A stretch of DNA of 64,000 bases from JAAZFF01 sp964405775 (GCA_964405775.1 CAYOPG010000001.1:10450-74449); one strand, 5' to 3'. Shown: positions 44,918-54,556, counted from the stretch's first letter. A program made the numbers and translations. The notes: a model not told the origin generated them from the sequence alone.

Positions 44918-46629
44918 AACCAGTCTCCTTTGGACGGATGAACGCTAAGCAAATATTCGTCTTTTATGCCCGGCCAAAAGGGGATCTGCCCCACCACTTT
45001 GAGGCGCCATTGTATCGACGCGTGAGCGCTTTCAAACGAATGCATAGCATCGGGAGGAAGTTTAACCTCCAGTTCGCCGCGCGTCATGTCGTGTGGGTTA
45101 GACGTCTCTACCAGCGTCGCAGTAAAAAATTCGTGCTCTTCCGAGCTGTCCAAATCTCCATCACTCACAGATATTGTCTCCACTCCGTGCAGGGTGACCT
45201 TCAGAGAAATGACACGGTGCATAGAGCCAGTTGCACGGAAACGCAACCTGATTGGCTTATCCAGACTAAAGTTGCCGCTGTCGGGGATTACTTCGATTTT
45301 GGGGTTTAAAATACGGAGAAACTCCTTCAACAGTACACCAATAGCAACAAGGCCAACGACGACAAATGGAATAAGAAATATAATTAACACCCACTCGGGG
45401 CGCCCTTCTTTTATACTAGACCAGGCTTTGAACACGAAAATGGATAAAATGCCATTCCATAAAAACGCGAATATCATTGCTCCGAAAATTTGCCGAGTGG
45501 TAGTTTTCTTTATCGGTGGCACTGGACGGCCATTCCTCCCACTTTTATTTTTTCTGCTCCTGTCGAATGCGGCAGCAGGCGTATTCCTCATCATCAAACC
45601 AGCTATGAATATAGCGGAGCCTACCCCGATAAAGATAAATGGGAAAAGAATGGAAATAATAGCGCTCCACTCCGCGTCACGGTTTATTACGCTCCGCTCG
45701 GGATTTTGAGGGTCAACGAAAATCTTGATTTCACGTCCAACTGGATGCGCCCTAACGACCTCAGCTTTCCCGTCGTAGCCGCTGCTGGAAACTTTGAAGA
45801 AAACATATTTGTCACCCTCGCAGGTTTTACCATTGAAATCATACGAATAGGCTATGTAGGGATAATAAGTAGTGCTGTCGTTGTCACTGTTTTCCCTAAC
45901 AGCGCTTGCCGTTACGACGGCCGGGGTTTCGACCCAAGACGCTGAAGCCCACCATTCTTGCAACGGAGGTAGAGACTGCGATAACACGCCAATGCCGGCG
46001 GCAACAAAAACGCCCCCGAAAATGATCATTACCACCTTACCCAGACGCTTTGAAGAGATGTCTTTTTGAGTGGGCGACTCGAAACCAACAGCCCGCTTTT
46101 TTCTTGAACGCGACACCCAGGGGCCAAACGCGACACCAAGCCCTATGACAACAAACGGCACCATAAAGAGTAGCTCGAGCCAGGGTAAAGAGCCAGAGCC
46201 TCGGGTCAACACAGCCATTGACGGATTCTGCGGGCTGACGTAACAAGTCGTTGCTTTCCCTTCTGGATAGCTCTCGAGCAACTTATTCTTTTCAGCAACA
46301 GAATCGACACTGTACGAGCGCAAATTTCGGCTGTATTGATTGCCCGTGTAATTGCGCCCGCCAAACTGGTAACTGAAATTAGCAGAAAATGAATATTCTC
46401 CATCTCTGGAAGTCTCTACGCGAGATTTTTCAATCGTGCAGGGAGTCGGCACCCATTGAAGGATTTCTCTGTCAGCCAGATGGTCTTTAACCACGAATGA
46501 GCCCATGACAACTGCAAACGAAGCGAAAATGATTCCGAACACTGTTGTTCCCAGCAAAGAGCCAATTGACGGCACTGAGTTTGAGTTTTTCCGCCTATTT
46601 CTAGAGATATGTACTCTTCTGCGCCTCAT
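44914..46629 (-). CDS. Membrane protein with two DUF3592 domains and C-terminal beta-sandwich
   Basis: 571 residues, about six membrane helices. DUF3592-type segments appear twice: VPTPCTIEKSRVE ... ATTCYVSPQNPSMAVL and VETPAVVTASAV ... IKIFVDPQNPERSVI. The paired V-x-P-Q-N-P turns show an internal duplication. Each soluble DUF3592 part is flanked by helices. The last 150 residues are a non-membrane beta domain. DUF3592 has no known function. The protein is coupled to the small arrestin-like gene. No ribosome site is seen at ATG 46629. Confidence 0.8.
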   Translation of the reverse strand: MRRRRVHISRNRRKNSNSVPSIGSLLGTTVFGIIFASFAVVMGSFVVKDHLADREILQWVPTPCTIEKSRVETSRDGEYSFSANFSYQFGGRNYTGNQYSRNLRSYSVDSVAEKNKLLESYPEGKATTCYVSPQNPSMAVLTRGSGSLPWLELLFMVPFVVIGLGVAFGPWVSRSRKKRAVGFESPTQKDISSKRLGKVVMIIFGGVFVAAGIGVLSQSLPPLQEWWASASWVETPAVVTASAVRENSDNDSTTYYPYIAYSYDFNGKTCEGDKYVFFKVSSSGYDGKAEVVRAHPVGREIKIFVDPQNPERSVINRDAEWSAIISILFPFIFIGVGSAIFIAGLMMRNTPAAAFDRSRKNKSGRNGRPVPPIKKTTTRQIFGAMIFAFLWNGILSIFVFKAWSSIKEGRPEWVLIIFLIPFVVVGLVAIGVLLKEFLRILNPKIEVIPDSGNFSLDKPIRLRFRATGSMHRVISLKVTLHGVETISVSDGDLDSSEEHEFFTATLVETSNPHDMTRGELEVKLPPDAMHSFESAHASIQWRLKVVGQIPFWPGIKDEYLLSVHPSKGDWL

Positions 46630-46872
46630 GCTATTACTTTATGCGAGTTAAAAGTTTCGGCTATACCCGTTCTTCCATGCTAAAACGTATCATTTTGTAC
46701 TACTTTTCGCAAGATAAACCCGTTCCGCGCGACAGCGAAAGAAAAGTTTTTTTTGCGTCACATGAACCAAATGAGCTCTTAAGCCGTTTTATGATTTGAC
46801 GGCCTCATTTGTGCCGTTGATGCGTGGCGGCGTGTCGCGCATGGATATTATCGGTAAGAATGGCGGTTTTGT

Positions 46873-47544
46873 TTGAATATATCTGGTTTTGTTTCCGCAA
46901 CGGCGCATAGCACCGCAAGTAAGGCTTTTTGGAATTTGATGGAATACGGAGGGCCAGTGATGTGGCCACTGCTCATGTGTTCAGTATTGGTTGTAGCAGT
47001 GGTTCTGGAGCGGGCATGGGTTTTTATCGCGTTCACTTTGGCAGAGTGGCGTTCTCGGAGTCGCATAGAAGCGTTTCATAAAGCGCTCAACTGTGGTGAC
47101 TTGAAAGCTGCGATTGAAATAGGCAAGAACTCCGGACCGATCGGAAACTTTTTATCGCAGGGGGTTGAGCTCAGGCAAAACGGAATCCATGATGGACTTG
47201 AGGAAAGCGGGCAGCAGCTCCTGGATCGACTAGGCAGAGGGCTTACAGTACTTGACACTATCGTTACGCTAGCCCCCATGCTTGGTATACTCGGCACAGT
47301 GACTGGCATAATTGATTCATTCCAACTTATGGGCGCGGCGAAAGGAGTGCAAGGCATTGAGGCCGTGTCTTCAGGAATCGCGGAAGCCCTTGTAACAACT
47401 GCGGCGGGCTTGGTGGTTTCGATGATCGCGCTCGTGCCCTTTAACATCTTCAAGACGCTCCATACGCGATGGTTGCGCAAGCTGGAGCGGGCTGCACGCT
47501 GTTGCGAGGCGGCTTGCATGAAGGAGGACGGTGTTGAAGCTTAA
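46873..47544 (+). CDS. exbB: MotA/TolQ/ExbB proton channel family protein
   Basis: 223 residues from a TTG at 46873; an ATG at 46939 with a GGA nearby is an alternative that removes 22 residues. GGPVMWPLLMCS is the typical N-terminal helix. The pore helices LDTIVTLAPMLGILGTVTGIIDSF and GIAEALVTTAAGLVVSM are conserved. It forms the pentameric channel energising TonB. exbD starts inside its last codons and tonB follows, so its role in TonB energisation is secure. Confidence 0.93.
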   Translation: MNISGFVSATAHSTASKAFWNLMEYGGPVMWPLLMCSVLVVAVVLERAWVFIAFTLAEWRSRSRIEAFHKALNCGDLKAAIEIGKNSGPIGNFLSQGVELRQNGIHDGLEESGQQLLDRLGRGLTVLDTIVTLAPMLGILGTVTGIIDSFQLMGAAKGVQGIEAVSSGIAEALVTTAAGLVVSMIALVPFNIFKTLHTRWLRKLERAARCCEAACMKEDGVEA

Positions 47545-47935
47545 ATCGAAGTACGAAGGCGAATCAGCTAGAATGGAAATGACGCCGCTGATGGACGTAG
47601 TATTCCTGTTGCTCGTTTTTTTCGTATATGCCATAGTAGTTACACCCTCACAACAAGCAATTGGCATCTCACTGCCTGAAGCCAAAGCTGAAAGCTCTGG
47701 ATGCGAGTACATTGAATTTTTAATGACCGCTGATGGCACCATATTGTTTGACGAGAGGGAAATAGGTGAAGAAGAAATTACCACGCTCGTTGCGCTGCAT
47801 GCTCCCGGGACTCCGGTTCTAATCAGTGCCGACGAAACCGTGGCAATCGGACGTGGTCTTGCACTTCTCGGCGAAATGCGTGAAGCCGGAATAACCGAAG
47901 TGGCTTTTCAAACTAAACCCCAGACTGAAAAATAG
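47531..47935 (+). CDS. exbD: ExbD/TolR family protein
   Basis: 134 residues. One membrane helix with the essential aspartate in MTPLMDVVFLLLVFF, then a periplasmic domain. GTG at 47531 is only three bases from AAGGAGG (47521-47527); TTG at 47534 is six bases away and may be the true start. It partners ExbB in the proton-driven motor. It overlaps exbB by 14 bases and precedes tonB by 11. Confidence 0.93.
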   Translation: MLKLKSKYEGESARMEMTPLMDVVFLLLVFFVYAIVVTPSQQAIGISLPEAKAESSGCEYIEFLMTADGTILFDEREIGEEEITTLVALHAPGTPVLISADETVAIGRGLALLGEMREAGITEVAFQTKPQTEK

Positions 47936-47946
47936 GGTGGCATTAC

Positions 47947-48696
47947 ATGATGTTCGATGGCTCCAGCCCGACGACATGCAAATTCGCGGCCTTGCTCTTA
48001 GCGGGCGGAATACATTTGCTAGCATTCAGTCTGGCAGATTTTGATATTTCCATGCCGGCAATCCCCCAACCCACCGTGACTCGTATGATTCTGCTGCCAC
48101 CTGCACCTGTGCCTGCACCACCTGCAGTTGAGCCTGCCAAGATTGAATCACCCCCCGCCCCCATTACCCCTGAGCCACAAACTCTTCTTCAGGAGGAGCC
48201 GTCGCCAGTAGAATTGCCGGACGAAGGTTCAGAGGATGAATCAGAACCGATACAAGAAACCGCTGAGGAACAACGACCAGAAGAGATAGTATCTGAGGAA
48301 TCTCCACCGGCACCGCAGGAAGTTGTTCAGGAACCAGCAACCATACCGGTATCGCCCGAAGTCTCAGAATCGGCTCAGCCCGTAGCCATTGAAGCACCAG
48401 AAGACTCCGACGGGAAATTTGATGTCGCGCCTGCTGTTTATAGCAGGATCAAACCTGAGTATCCGCTTTCGGCAAGACAAGCAAAAGTCGAAGGCGATGT
48501 GGGTTGCGAGCTGTTGGTTTCAAAGCGTGGCAGAGTCCTTGAAGCAGCTGTCGTATCAAGTAGCGGACACAAAGAAATCGACGATGCTGCGGTAAAAGCC
48601 CTTCGTGCAGCGCGTTTTTCACCGGCTACAAAACGCGGAAGACCTGTCGAAGCGCGTGTCCGTCTTGTGGTTGAATTCAACCTTTCCGCAAACTGA
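47947..48696 (+). CDS. tonB: TonB family protein
   Basis: 249 residues. Short cytoplasmic start, one membrane anchor (about 12-30), then a long proline- and glutamate-rich spacer (about 45-160) that crosses the periplasm. The C-terminal TonB domain includes RIKPEYPLSARQAKVEGDV, AAVVSSSGHKEIDDAAVKALR and RFSPATKRGRP. The spacer is acidic (Pro-Glu) instead of the usual Pro-Lys/Pro-Glu mix. The gene faces a TonB-dependent receptor gene 21 bases away, the likely client. Confidence 0.94.
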   Translation: MMFDGSSPTTCKFAALLLAGGIHLLAFSLADFDISMPAIPQPTVTRMILLPPAPVPAPPAVEPAKIESPPAPITPEPQTLLQEEPSPVELPDEGSEDESEPIQETAEEQRPEEIVSEESPPAPQEVVQEPATIPVSPEVSESAQPVAIEAPEDSDGKFDVAPAVYSRIKPEYPLSARQAKVEGDVGCELLVSKRGRVLEAAVVSSSGHKEIDDAAVKALRAARFSPATKRGRPVEARVRLVVEFNLSAN

Positions 48697-48717
48697 ACAC
48701 GCGTCCTAGATAAATGT

Positions 48718-50805
48718 TTAGAAACGGCCTCGCAACGCTATTTCCACTGTTCGAGGTTCTCCGGTAAAGCACTGGTAGTAGTGGCGGTTCGATTCGAAGT
48801 ATTCTTCGTTGAAAGCGTTTTTAAGCGCAAGTTGCAGTGTCCAGTCTCCCGACAAACCAAACTTTGACATGGGCGCTTGCACAGAGAAATCAAACACGTG
48901 CACGTCATCGAAGTAGTAGTCGGAACTGACATATTCTCCACGCATGGTACCATCGTAGCCATGCTTGAAGCGATACCCAGCCCCAAGCGTCAGTCCATTC
49001 AGCAAGCCGCCTGGGATACTATATGTTGTCTGCAAAGATATTGAGTGCGGCGGGTAAGGGTCGAAAGCCTTTCCGCCGGACACAGGTTTGGCGTCGTTGT
49101 AGGAATAACCGAATGACAACGACCAGTTTTCAGAAACATTTCCAGATAGCGTCGCTTCCACTCCGCGGTTGTCGGAGCGCCCTTCAGTTACGTAATAACC
49201 GGTCGAGTCGTCATAGCTTGGTGTATCGTTCTGCTTGATTTCATAGACAGTCAGCGTCAGCCATAAAGTTTCCACCGGACTGATACGAACGCCGGTTTCG
49301 TACTGCTCCGCATTCCACGATGAAGTCAATTCCTCCGTTTTACTTTTCATGTGCCCGAAATTTGGCGACTCTGTGCGTGAGTAATTCGCAAAAAAGGCAA
49401 GCCACTGGGCTGGCAGTATGGAGACGCCCACGCGCGGACTCACGGCATCTCCGGAATTGCCCAGGTTGCTCTCATGTTCATCGTAGCGAACTCCTCCAAT
49501 CAGACGTAGAATCCCAACCTCCACATAATCTTGCGCAAGAATGCCAAAACGATCGAGTTCAGAGTCTATGAAATCGCCTTTCGGTAGCGGGCTGAATAAG
49601 TTTGGCGCTAGCAGCACGGCATTGGCACTGCGTGAATGCGTATTCATCCGCAAGGCATCGACTTGGAAAAGCGTAGTGTGAGACGCGCCAAAAGCGTCAT
49701 AACGAGCTATTGAACGACCATACAAATTGTAGTTTTCGCTGGTTGTATCCCTCCAGTTCAGATCGAACTCCTTGACGGATGGCACGCCAGACTGATTCGC
49801 ATATGTCGATGAGCCTATGTGATCAAACTCCATGTCGGAACCGGCAAACCCTGCGCCGCCGCGAAACTGCCAAACGTCCGTTGCATCCCACTCGATGTAT
49901 CCTTGCAAACTATAGCCTGTGTACTCGTCACGTAGATCATGGTCTCCAGCAACATAGCTGTCCCAATTGTAAGGCGGCAGCGGTTTGCCTCGAAACGACG
50001 GCACCCCTTGATATCCTGGCGCATCGGTAAACTGGAGCGTGGAGCTAAGGCTTATGCGCAGATCGTCCGAGGGCTCCCAGTATAGCGATGGAGCTGCAAA
50101 GACGGTATGTGCCCAGTCGTGTCCCGAAGGCAGCCAAAACGGTTTTGAAAGACTGATTCCAAGAGGAATCCGAACTCCTAGCGATTCTGAACCAGACGCG
50201 TGTACATCTGCGTTCATCCGATATTGCTGTGACTCGCTCCCAACAGAGGTCCTGATGTCAACATCAGTAAACTCTTCCCCAAGTCTAGGTTGCTTCTGAA
50301 CAAGGCTTATTGCGCCACCGGCGCCATAAGGCCCCAATGTGGAAGTCTGCCCGCCTTGAACCGCCCCGATTGGCCCCTTAGAGATTTCGACGCGCTCCAA
50401 CATGCCGGGATCCAAAAACATACCCATGGATCCTGTCATTGGAAGCGTCCCATCAAGCGAAGGAGTGGAGCCGGCCATGCCGCGTATGGAGTACTGTCCG
50501 GAAGTGCGATCCATCATTGACTTCCCGCCACCAGACAACCCTGGCTGAAAAAACAATAATTCATGCAGATCAACAGGATTTTGCTCCCTAATGAAGTCGG
50601 TCGTGATAACATCAACGCTTACCGGAAATTCCGTCGGCGGAACATTGAAATAAGTTGAGGATGACACTTCGTCCACATGGTATTTTGATATTGGAGAGGC
50701 CTCCACATAAATGGTTCCCAGATCGTGCACCTCGTTGGTTGAAGCAATCCCGCAAAGCGGAAATGCAAGCATAAGCGGGGTTATGAGTTTTAATTGTATT
50801 TTCAT
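48718..50805 (-). CDS. TonB-dependent outer-membrane receptor, siderophore type
   Basis: 695 residues from ATG 50805 (MKIQLKLITPLML..., signal peptide). A TonB-box-like segment near GTIYVEAS is followed by the plug domain (FPVSVDVITTDFIREQNPVDLHELL, YSIRGMAGSTPSLDGT, GPYGAGGAISLVQKQP), in the style of FhuA/FpvA-type siderophore receptors. The barrel ends with aromatic GRF. No Fur-box-like palindrome is apparent upstream. Substrate unknown; ferric siderophore is most likely. Confidence 0.92.
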   Translation of the reverse strand: MKIQLKLITPLMLAFPLCGIASTNEVHDLGTIYVEASPISKYHVDEVSSSTYFNVPPTEFPVSVDVITTDFIREQNPVDLHELLFFQPGLSGGGKSMMDRTSGQYSIRGMAGSTPSLDGTLPMTGSMGMFLDPGMLERVEISKGPIGAVQGGQTSTLGPYGAGGAISLVQKQPRLGEEFTDVDIRTSVGSESQQYRMNADVHASGSESLGVRIPLGISLSKPFWLPSGHDWAHTVFAAPSLYWEPSDDLRISLSSTLQFTDAPGYQGVPSFRGKPLPPYNWDSYVAGDHDLRDEYTGYSLQGYIEWDATDVWQFRGGAGFAGSDMEFDHIGSSTYANQSGVPSVKEFDLNWRDTTSENYNLYGRSIARYDAFGASHTTLFQVDALRMNTHSRSANAVLLAPNLFSPLPKGDFIDSELDRFGILAQDYVEVGILRLIGGVRYDEHESNLGNSGDAVSPRVGVSILPAQWLAFFANYSRTESPNFGHMKSKTEELTSSWNAEQYETGVRISPVETLWLTLTVYEIKQNDTPSYDDSTGYYVTEGRSDNRGVEATLSGNVSENWSLSFGYSYNDAKPVSGGKAFDPYPPHSISLQTTYSIPGGLLNGLTLGAGYRFKHGYDGTMRGEYVSSDYYFDDVHVFDFSVQAPMSKFGLSGDWTLQLALKNAFNEEYFESNRHYYQCFTGEPRTVEIALRGRF

Positions 50806-51002
50806 ATAGTCGTTGTTGCTGTTGGTATTTACTGAACTCATATCTATAAACGTTCACGCCTCGCATCTAGTTCGTGTCATAGAAAGGGGCAACATTGAAA
50901 CTACGAAACAATTGTCTTTAAACCAACAAGAATGTAAGTTGTTAGCAAAACCAACATCGACACTCCGGGTCAGAGTGCTGATTACGTATCTGGGCTCTGA
51001 TC

Positions 51003-51965
51003 CTATTTCAGGCTTGGATCCTCGTCTGAACGGAGTATCTCAAGCCTTATATCCATGTCCAACGGGATGCCTGGGTGAAAACGCCGCCTAGCCATTTTGT
51101 CGAGCCTCTTCTGACGTGACATAGAACGCTCCAAGGCGCTGCGCAACAACTCCACCGGACGCCGCTCAAACATAGGTGCAAGATTGTCAACGTTTGCATC
51201 AAGCTTAGGAATCGTGATCTTATATGTCATCGACACTCCGTCAGTGTATCTTTTGAAATCCAAATCGCAGCGTATGTCCATCCGGCGGATTTTAGCGGAA
51301 ACAGTTTTTCTCCCGAAAGAGTCCTTCACCCTGAACTGCACTCGCCCCGTCGCGTATCCTTCTATGCGGCGGAATGTTATTGGCTTGCGCAATTCCCTCT
51401 CCGTCAAGCTGGATTCTAACTGCCCGCCATCGAACCACACCCAAAGCTCTTCATCGTAATGACCTAGAAAGTACCCACGTCTCTTCTGCTTGTTAGTAAA
51501 TGATCCCTCATAATCAAGAGCTTCATTCACATAGTCCGCCGGCAAGCGAACATCAAGCGAAGGCGCAGAGAGTCCAGGGACTATGCGTACCACAAACGGC
51601 AACTCCACCAACTCAGCATTATCATCCATCCGTATCATTGCAGACCCAGACACGGCGTACTGATTCGGGATAAGCCCCGGTGGAAGCAACCACGCCTTCC
51701 ACCCAAAAAGCTCGTGCGTCAACATCTCTAGTCGCTCGCGACTGATTGCAACCTCTGCTCCCATCTTAAGCGCCGGGATTTCCTCTTTGCCGACATACGT
51801 CAGACGGAACTTAGACGACTCTTTCGGCACGAGTCTTACGATTGTGAAACGTGTTAAAGAGCCAATAACTCCAGAAAACCACAAAACTATCACAAACACA
51901 AAAAGAAACTTAAGTATGTTCCATTTGCGGCTGTTATGCGGATTCTTGTCTTTGTATTTCTCCAT
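51003..51965 (-). CDS. Single-pass membrane protein of unknown function
   Basis: 320 residues. One membrane helix near the N-terminus (about 16-38) with a positive cytoplasmic tail, so the rest is periplasmic. No family recognised. Residues 90-130 (LFGWKAWLLPPGLIPNQYAV) and the basic end (ERSMSRQKRLDKMARRRF) stand out. The domain appears to be mixed beta. It is divergent from the ABC genes and could be a partner of them or of the receptor, but nothing in the sequence proves this. Confidence 0.7.
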   Translation of the reverse strand: MEKYKDKNPHNSRKWNILKFLFVFVIVLWFSGVIGSLTRFTIVRLVPKESSKFRLTYVGKEEIPALKMGAEVAISRERLEMLTHELFGWKAWLLPPGLIPNQYAVSGSAMIRMDDNAELVELPFVVRIVPGLSAPSLDVRLPADYVNEALDYEGSFTNKQKRRGYFLGHYDEELWVWFDGGQLESSLTERELRKPITFRRIEGYATGRVQFRVKDSFGRKTVSAKIRRMDIRCDLDFKRYTDGVSMTYKITIPKLDANVDNLAPMFERRPVELLRSALERSMSRQKRLDKMARRRFHPGIPLDMDIRLEILRSDEDPSLK

Positions 51966-52073
51966 AATTCTGCCAATAATGTGTACTTTTGTTCTCTAAA
52001 ATGCAAGCAGAATATAGATTGCCCTCAGGGAGGGAAATGTTTTCCCTTCCCCCGCTCTATTTGGGATGAAGCA

Positions 52074-52102
52074 TTGCTTTTTATGATCGTTTTTTGTAGA
52101 CT
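52074..52102 (+). promoter_or_regulatory. Possible promoter of the ABC transporter genes
   Basis: TTGCTT (52074-52079), 17 bases and TAGACT (52097-52102), 36 bases before ATG 52139. An imperfect hairpin (GGGAGGGAAA/TTTCCCTTCCC) lies at 52028-52050. Confidence 0.45.
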
Positions 52103-52138
52103 GGAGCAATCAATAAACATGGAAGCAAAGGATTGGGA

Positions 52139-52888
52139 ATGTTCCCTCTTGAACTCGTAAACATCGAAAAATCATTCAGAGGCGTAAGAGTTGTTAACGA
52201 TTTGTCTCTTACGGTCGCAGAAGGTGAGATTTTCGGTTTGCTAGGCACCAATGGCGCAGGAAAGACAACCACGATCAAAATACTTCTTGGTTTAACACCT
52301 TCTGATTCTGGACGGGCATCGATCTTTGGCAAGGATCCTCAAAACGCCATTGCACGAAAAAGAATCGGGTACATGCCTGAAACGGCGTATTATTATCCGT
52401 TTCTTAGAGCGGACGAACTACTCACCTTCTATGGACGGCTATGCGGAATGAACAAGCTTGAGATAAAAAAGAGGACTGAGGAGCTTTTGGTGGACGTGGG
52501 GCTAGAGAAGGCAGCAGGGAAGCAACTCAAGACCTACTCTAAAGGAATGCTGCAGCGTGTAGGCATTGCACAGGCTCTTTTGCATGACCCCGATTTGTTC
52601 ATACTCGATGAACCGTTCACCGGTCTTGACCCGCTGGCGAGAATCCACTTTCGCGACTTGATCCTCAGCCTGAAGCGCCGAGGTAAAACGGTGTTTTTTT
52701 CATCGCACGAACTTTCTGAAGCGGAATTGATTTGCGACCGCGTCGCCATACTCAAGGAAGGGCGTTGCGTCTATGATGGATTGACGTCCGAAATCGCGGG
52801 TGATGGCGGGCGCAATCTCGAGCGTATTTTTCTTCGAGTTCTCTCAGAGGAAAATGCCGATTCGGGAACCTGGAAAGGCGGAGACTAA
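52139..52888 (+). CDS. ABC transporter ATP-binding protein (ABC-2 / CcmA-like)
   Basis: 249 residues from ATG 52139 with AAAGGA six bases upstream; a TTG at 52133 lies within that site. Walker A GTNGAGKTTT, Q-loop region, signature YSKGMLQRVG, Walker B LFILDEPFTGLDP and the H-loop SSHELSEAE are all present. It belongs to the ABC-2 exporter group (drug, copper NosF, polysaccharide). The permease follows with one shared base. Confidence 0.93.
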   Translation: MFPLELVNIEKSFRGVRVVNDLSLTVAEGEIFGLLGTNGAGKTTTIKILLGLTPSDSGRASIFGKDPQNAIARKRIGYMPETAYYYPFLRADELLTFYGRLCGMNKLEIKKRTEELLVDVGLEKAAGKQLKTYSKGMLQRVGIAQALLHDPDLFILDEPFTGLDPLARIHFRDLILSLKRRGKTVFFSSHELSEAELICDRVAILKEGRCVYDGLTSEIAGDGGRNLERIFLRVLSEENADSGTWKGGD

Positions 52889-53664
52889 TGATCTGTCGTC
52901 AAATCATTGCGCTCATAAAGCTCTCGTTCCTTGACCTTTATCGCCGCAAGGAACTATTCGTACTTCTTGTTCTGGGCTTGGTATTGATAGCTCCGCTTTC
53001 AATGCTCCGCCCTTTTGGCCAAGCTGGCGCAACCCGTTATATGAACGAGATTGCCATGTTGATGATATGGGTGTTCTCCTTCATAATAGCACTTGGTGCC
53101 TCTGCAAGGCTTTACCCGCCTGAGTTCGAATCGCGCACGATATATCCTCTGCTCGCTAAACCAGTCAGCAGAGGGACAACGCTTTTGGGCAAGTATCTGG
53201 GGGCGCTTCTGACGGCGATATCGGCTCTCGCCATCTTTTACACCCTCTATGCGATCCCGAACGGTATCGTCGGCAACGGATGGTTTCCCCTTATTCTCTG
53301 GCAGGCTTTCATACTGCATTGCGGTTTTGTCGCCATAGTTGTGGCTCTGGGGCTCCTTGGATCACTGCTCGTCACGTCTTCCGCAAACATCACTATCACA
53401 ACTATTGTCGTGTCGACGATGTTCCTTTTCGGGCGGCGCCTTCCAGATTACATCGCGACACAGGGAGCCCCTGCCAAATGGATCATCGGTGCAGCGCATG
53501 CAATCTGCCCACATGTAGAATTTTTTGACTTAAGACAGCGCCTAGTGCACTCCTGGGACGTGATATCGTGGCAAGTCTGCGGGCTCGCTCTGGCATACGC
53601 TATTTGCTACTCGTCCGCATGTCTCTGGCTCGCCTGGCTAGCACTGCGCCGGAAAAAACTGTAA
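52888..53664 (+). CDS. ABC-2 type permease (NosY-like)
   Basis: 258 residues with six membrane helices. The start ATG shares a base with the upstream stop. RRKELFVLLVLG, SARLYPPEFESRTIYPLLAKPVSR and GKYLGALL are typical of ABC-2 permeases such as NosY, where an amphipathic elbow precedes a large soluble loop. Cargo cannot be told. Coupled with the ATPase and with the His-rich protein eight bases downstream. Confidence 0.87.
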   Translation: MICRQIIALIKLSFLDLYRRKELFVLLVLGLVLIAPLSMLRPFGQAGATRYMNEIAMLMIWVFSFIIALGASARLYPPEFESRTIYPLLAKPVSRGTTLLGKYLGALLTAISALAIFYTLYAIPNGIVGNGWFPLILWQAFILHCGFVAIVVALGLLGSLLVTSSANITITTIVVSTMFLFGRRLPDYIATQGAPAKWIIGAAHAICPHVEFFDLRQRLVHSWDVISWQVCGLALAYAICYSSACLWLAWLALRRKKL

Positions 53665-53671
53665 AGCGACA

Positions 53672-54496
53672 ATGAAGGTAAAGTTTCTGATCCCGGGCAC
53701 GTTCGCCATTTCCGCAGCAGCCATAGCCTTCGCTATGCCGAAACGATACGCGGATGAGATGCCGCAGTATGCCGGCGAGGATCTGTTCTCCCTGCTTTTC
53801 TCCGATGCACGGGCCTTGCTAGGAGACTCGTTCATCAAAGTAAGCGACCGCTACTATCACGGCGGCATAGACATAAGCTACACGCTTCCGGATCATACGG
53901 ACAAATTTTGCGAAGGCCACGACCACGATACAGGAGATCACAACGGAGACGGACACACGCACCATCTCGACCAACCCGATTCACCGAGGCACAAATCAGG
54001 AAGCTCCAACTTTCCTGACCCCTGGGCATGGCTCAACGCTCGCATCCACGTGCAGGAACTCCGCCACCTTGAAGGAAGCGAACTAGTAGAAATAGTGCCA
54101 TGGATATGGGCAGCGATTAAAGCAGACCCGCATAACATCGACGCTTACGAAACAGGGTGGTACGTCATGGCAAAGATGCAGAAACGGCCGGAGGACGGGA
54201 TGAAAATTCTCGAAGACGGCATCAAAAACAACCCAGAATCAATAAGTCTGGAAGTCACGCGGGGCCAAAGCCTGATTGGTGACATGAAAGACAATGTGGC
54301 TTCGGAGGCTGCTTTTCTGCTCGCCCGGGAAAAGGCGTTGAAAAAATGCGGAGGCCAGCCCGACAATCTCAGCGAAGAGGATGTATTGCTGCTGAGACGC
54401 GCGCTCAGCTACCTCATCCATTTTGCATCGGAACGTGGCGACAAAGATGTCGAGATACAATACAAAACCGAGTTGGGAACTATAAGAAGCGAATGA
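53672..54496 (+). CDS. Secreted or anchored TPR-like protein with histidine-rich segment
   Basis: 274 residues. The N-terminus (MKVKFLIPGTFAISAAAIAFA) is a signal peptide or anchor. Residues 75-107 hold eight histidines with Asp/Gly between them (H75, 83, 85, 90, 95, 97, 98, 107), which looks like a metal-binding loop. The second half is helical and TPR-like (IDAYETGWYVMAKMQK...LEDGIKNNPESISLEVTRG). It is 8 bases after the permease gene, so it is probably a periplasmic partner of the exporter. No family known to me. Confidence 0.7.
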   Translation: MKVKFLIPGTFAISAAAIAFAMPKRYADEMPQYAGEDLFSLLFSDARALLGDSFIKVSDRYYHGGIDISYTLPDHTDKFCEGHDHDTGDHNGDGHTHHLDQPDSPRHKSGSSNFPDPWAWLNARIHVQELRHLEGSELVEIVPWIWAAIKADPHNIDAYETGWYVMAKMQKRPEDGMKILEDGIKNNPESISLEVTRGQSLIGDMKDNVASEAAFLLAREKALKKCGGQPDNLSEEDVLLLRRALSYLIHFASERGDKDVEIQYKTELGTIRSE

Positions 54497-54556
54497 GCAG
54501 AATCTTCTGCTTGTGAAGAACCTCTGTATTAATTCTATCAATCCGCACTAAAGAAA

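Noticed and set aside
46630..46872. Promoter or Fur site in the DUF3592/exbB divergent gap
   Set aside because: TTGACG near 46796 and TATTAT near 46846 are not at a workable distance from each other, and no Fur-like palindrome is present.
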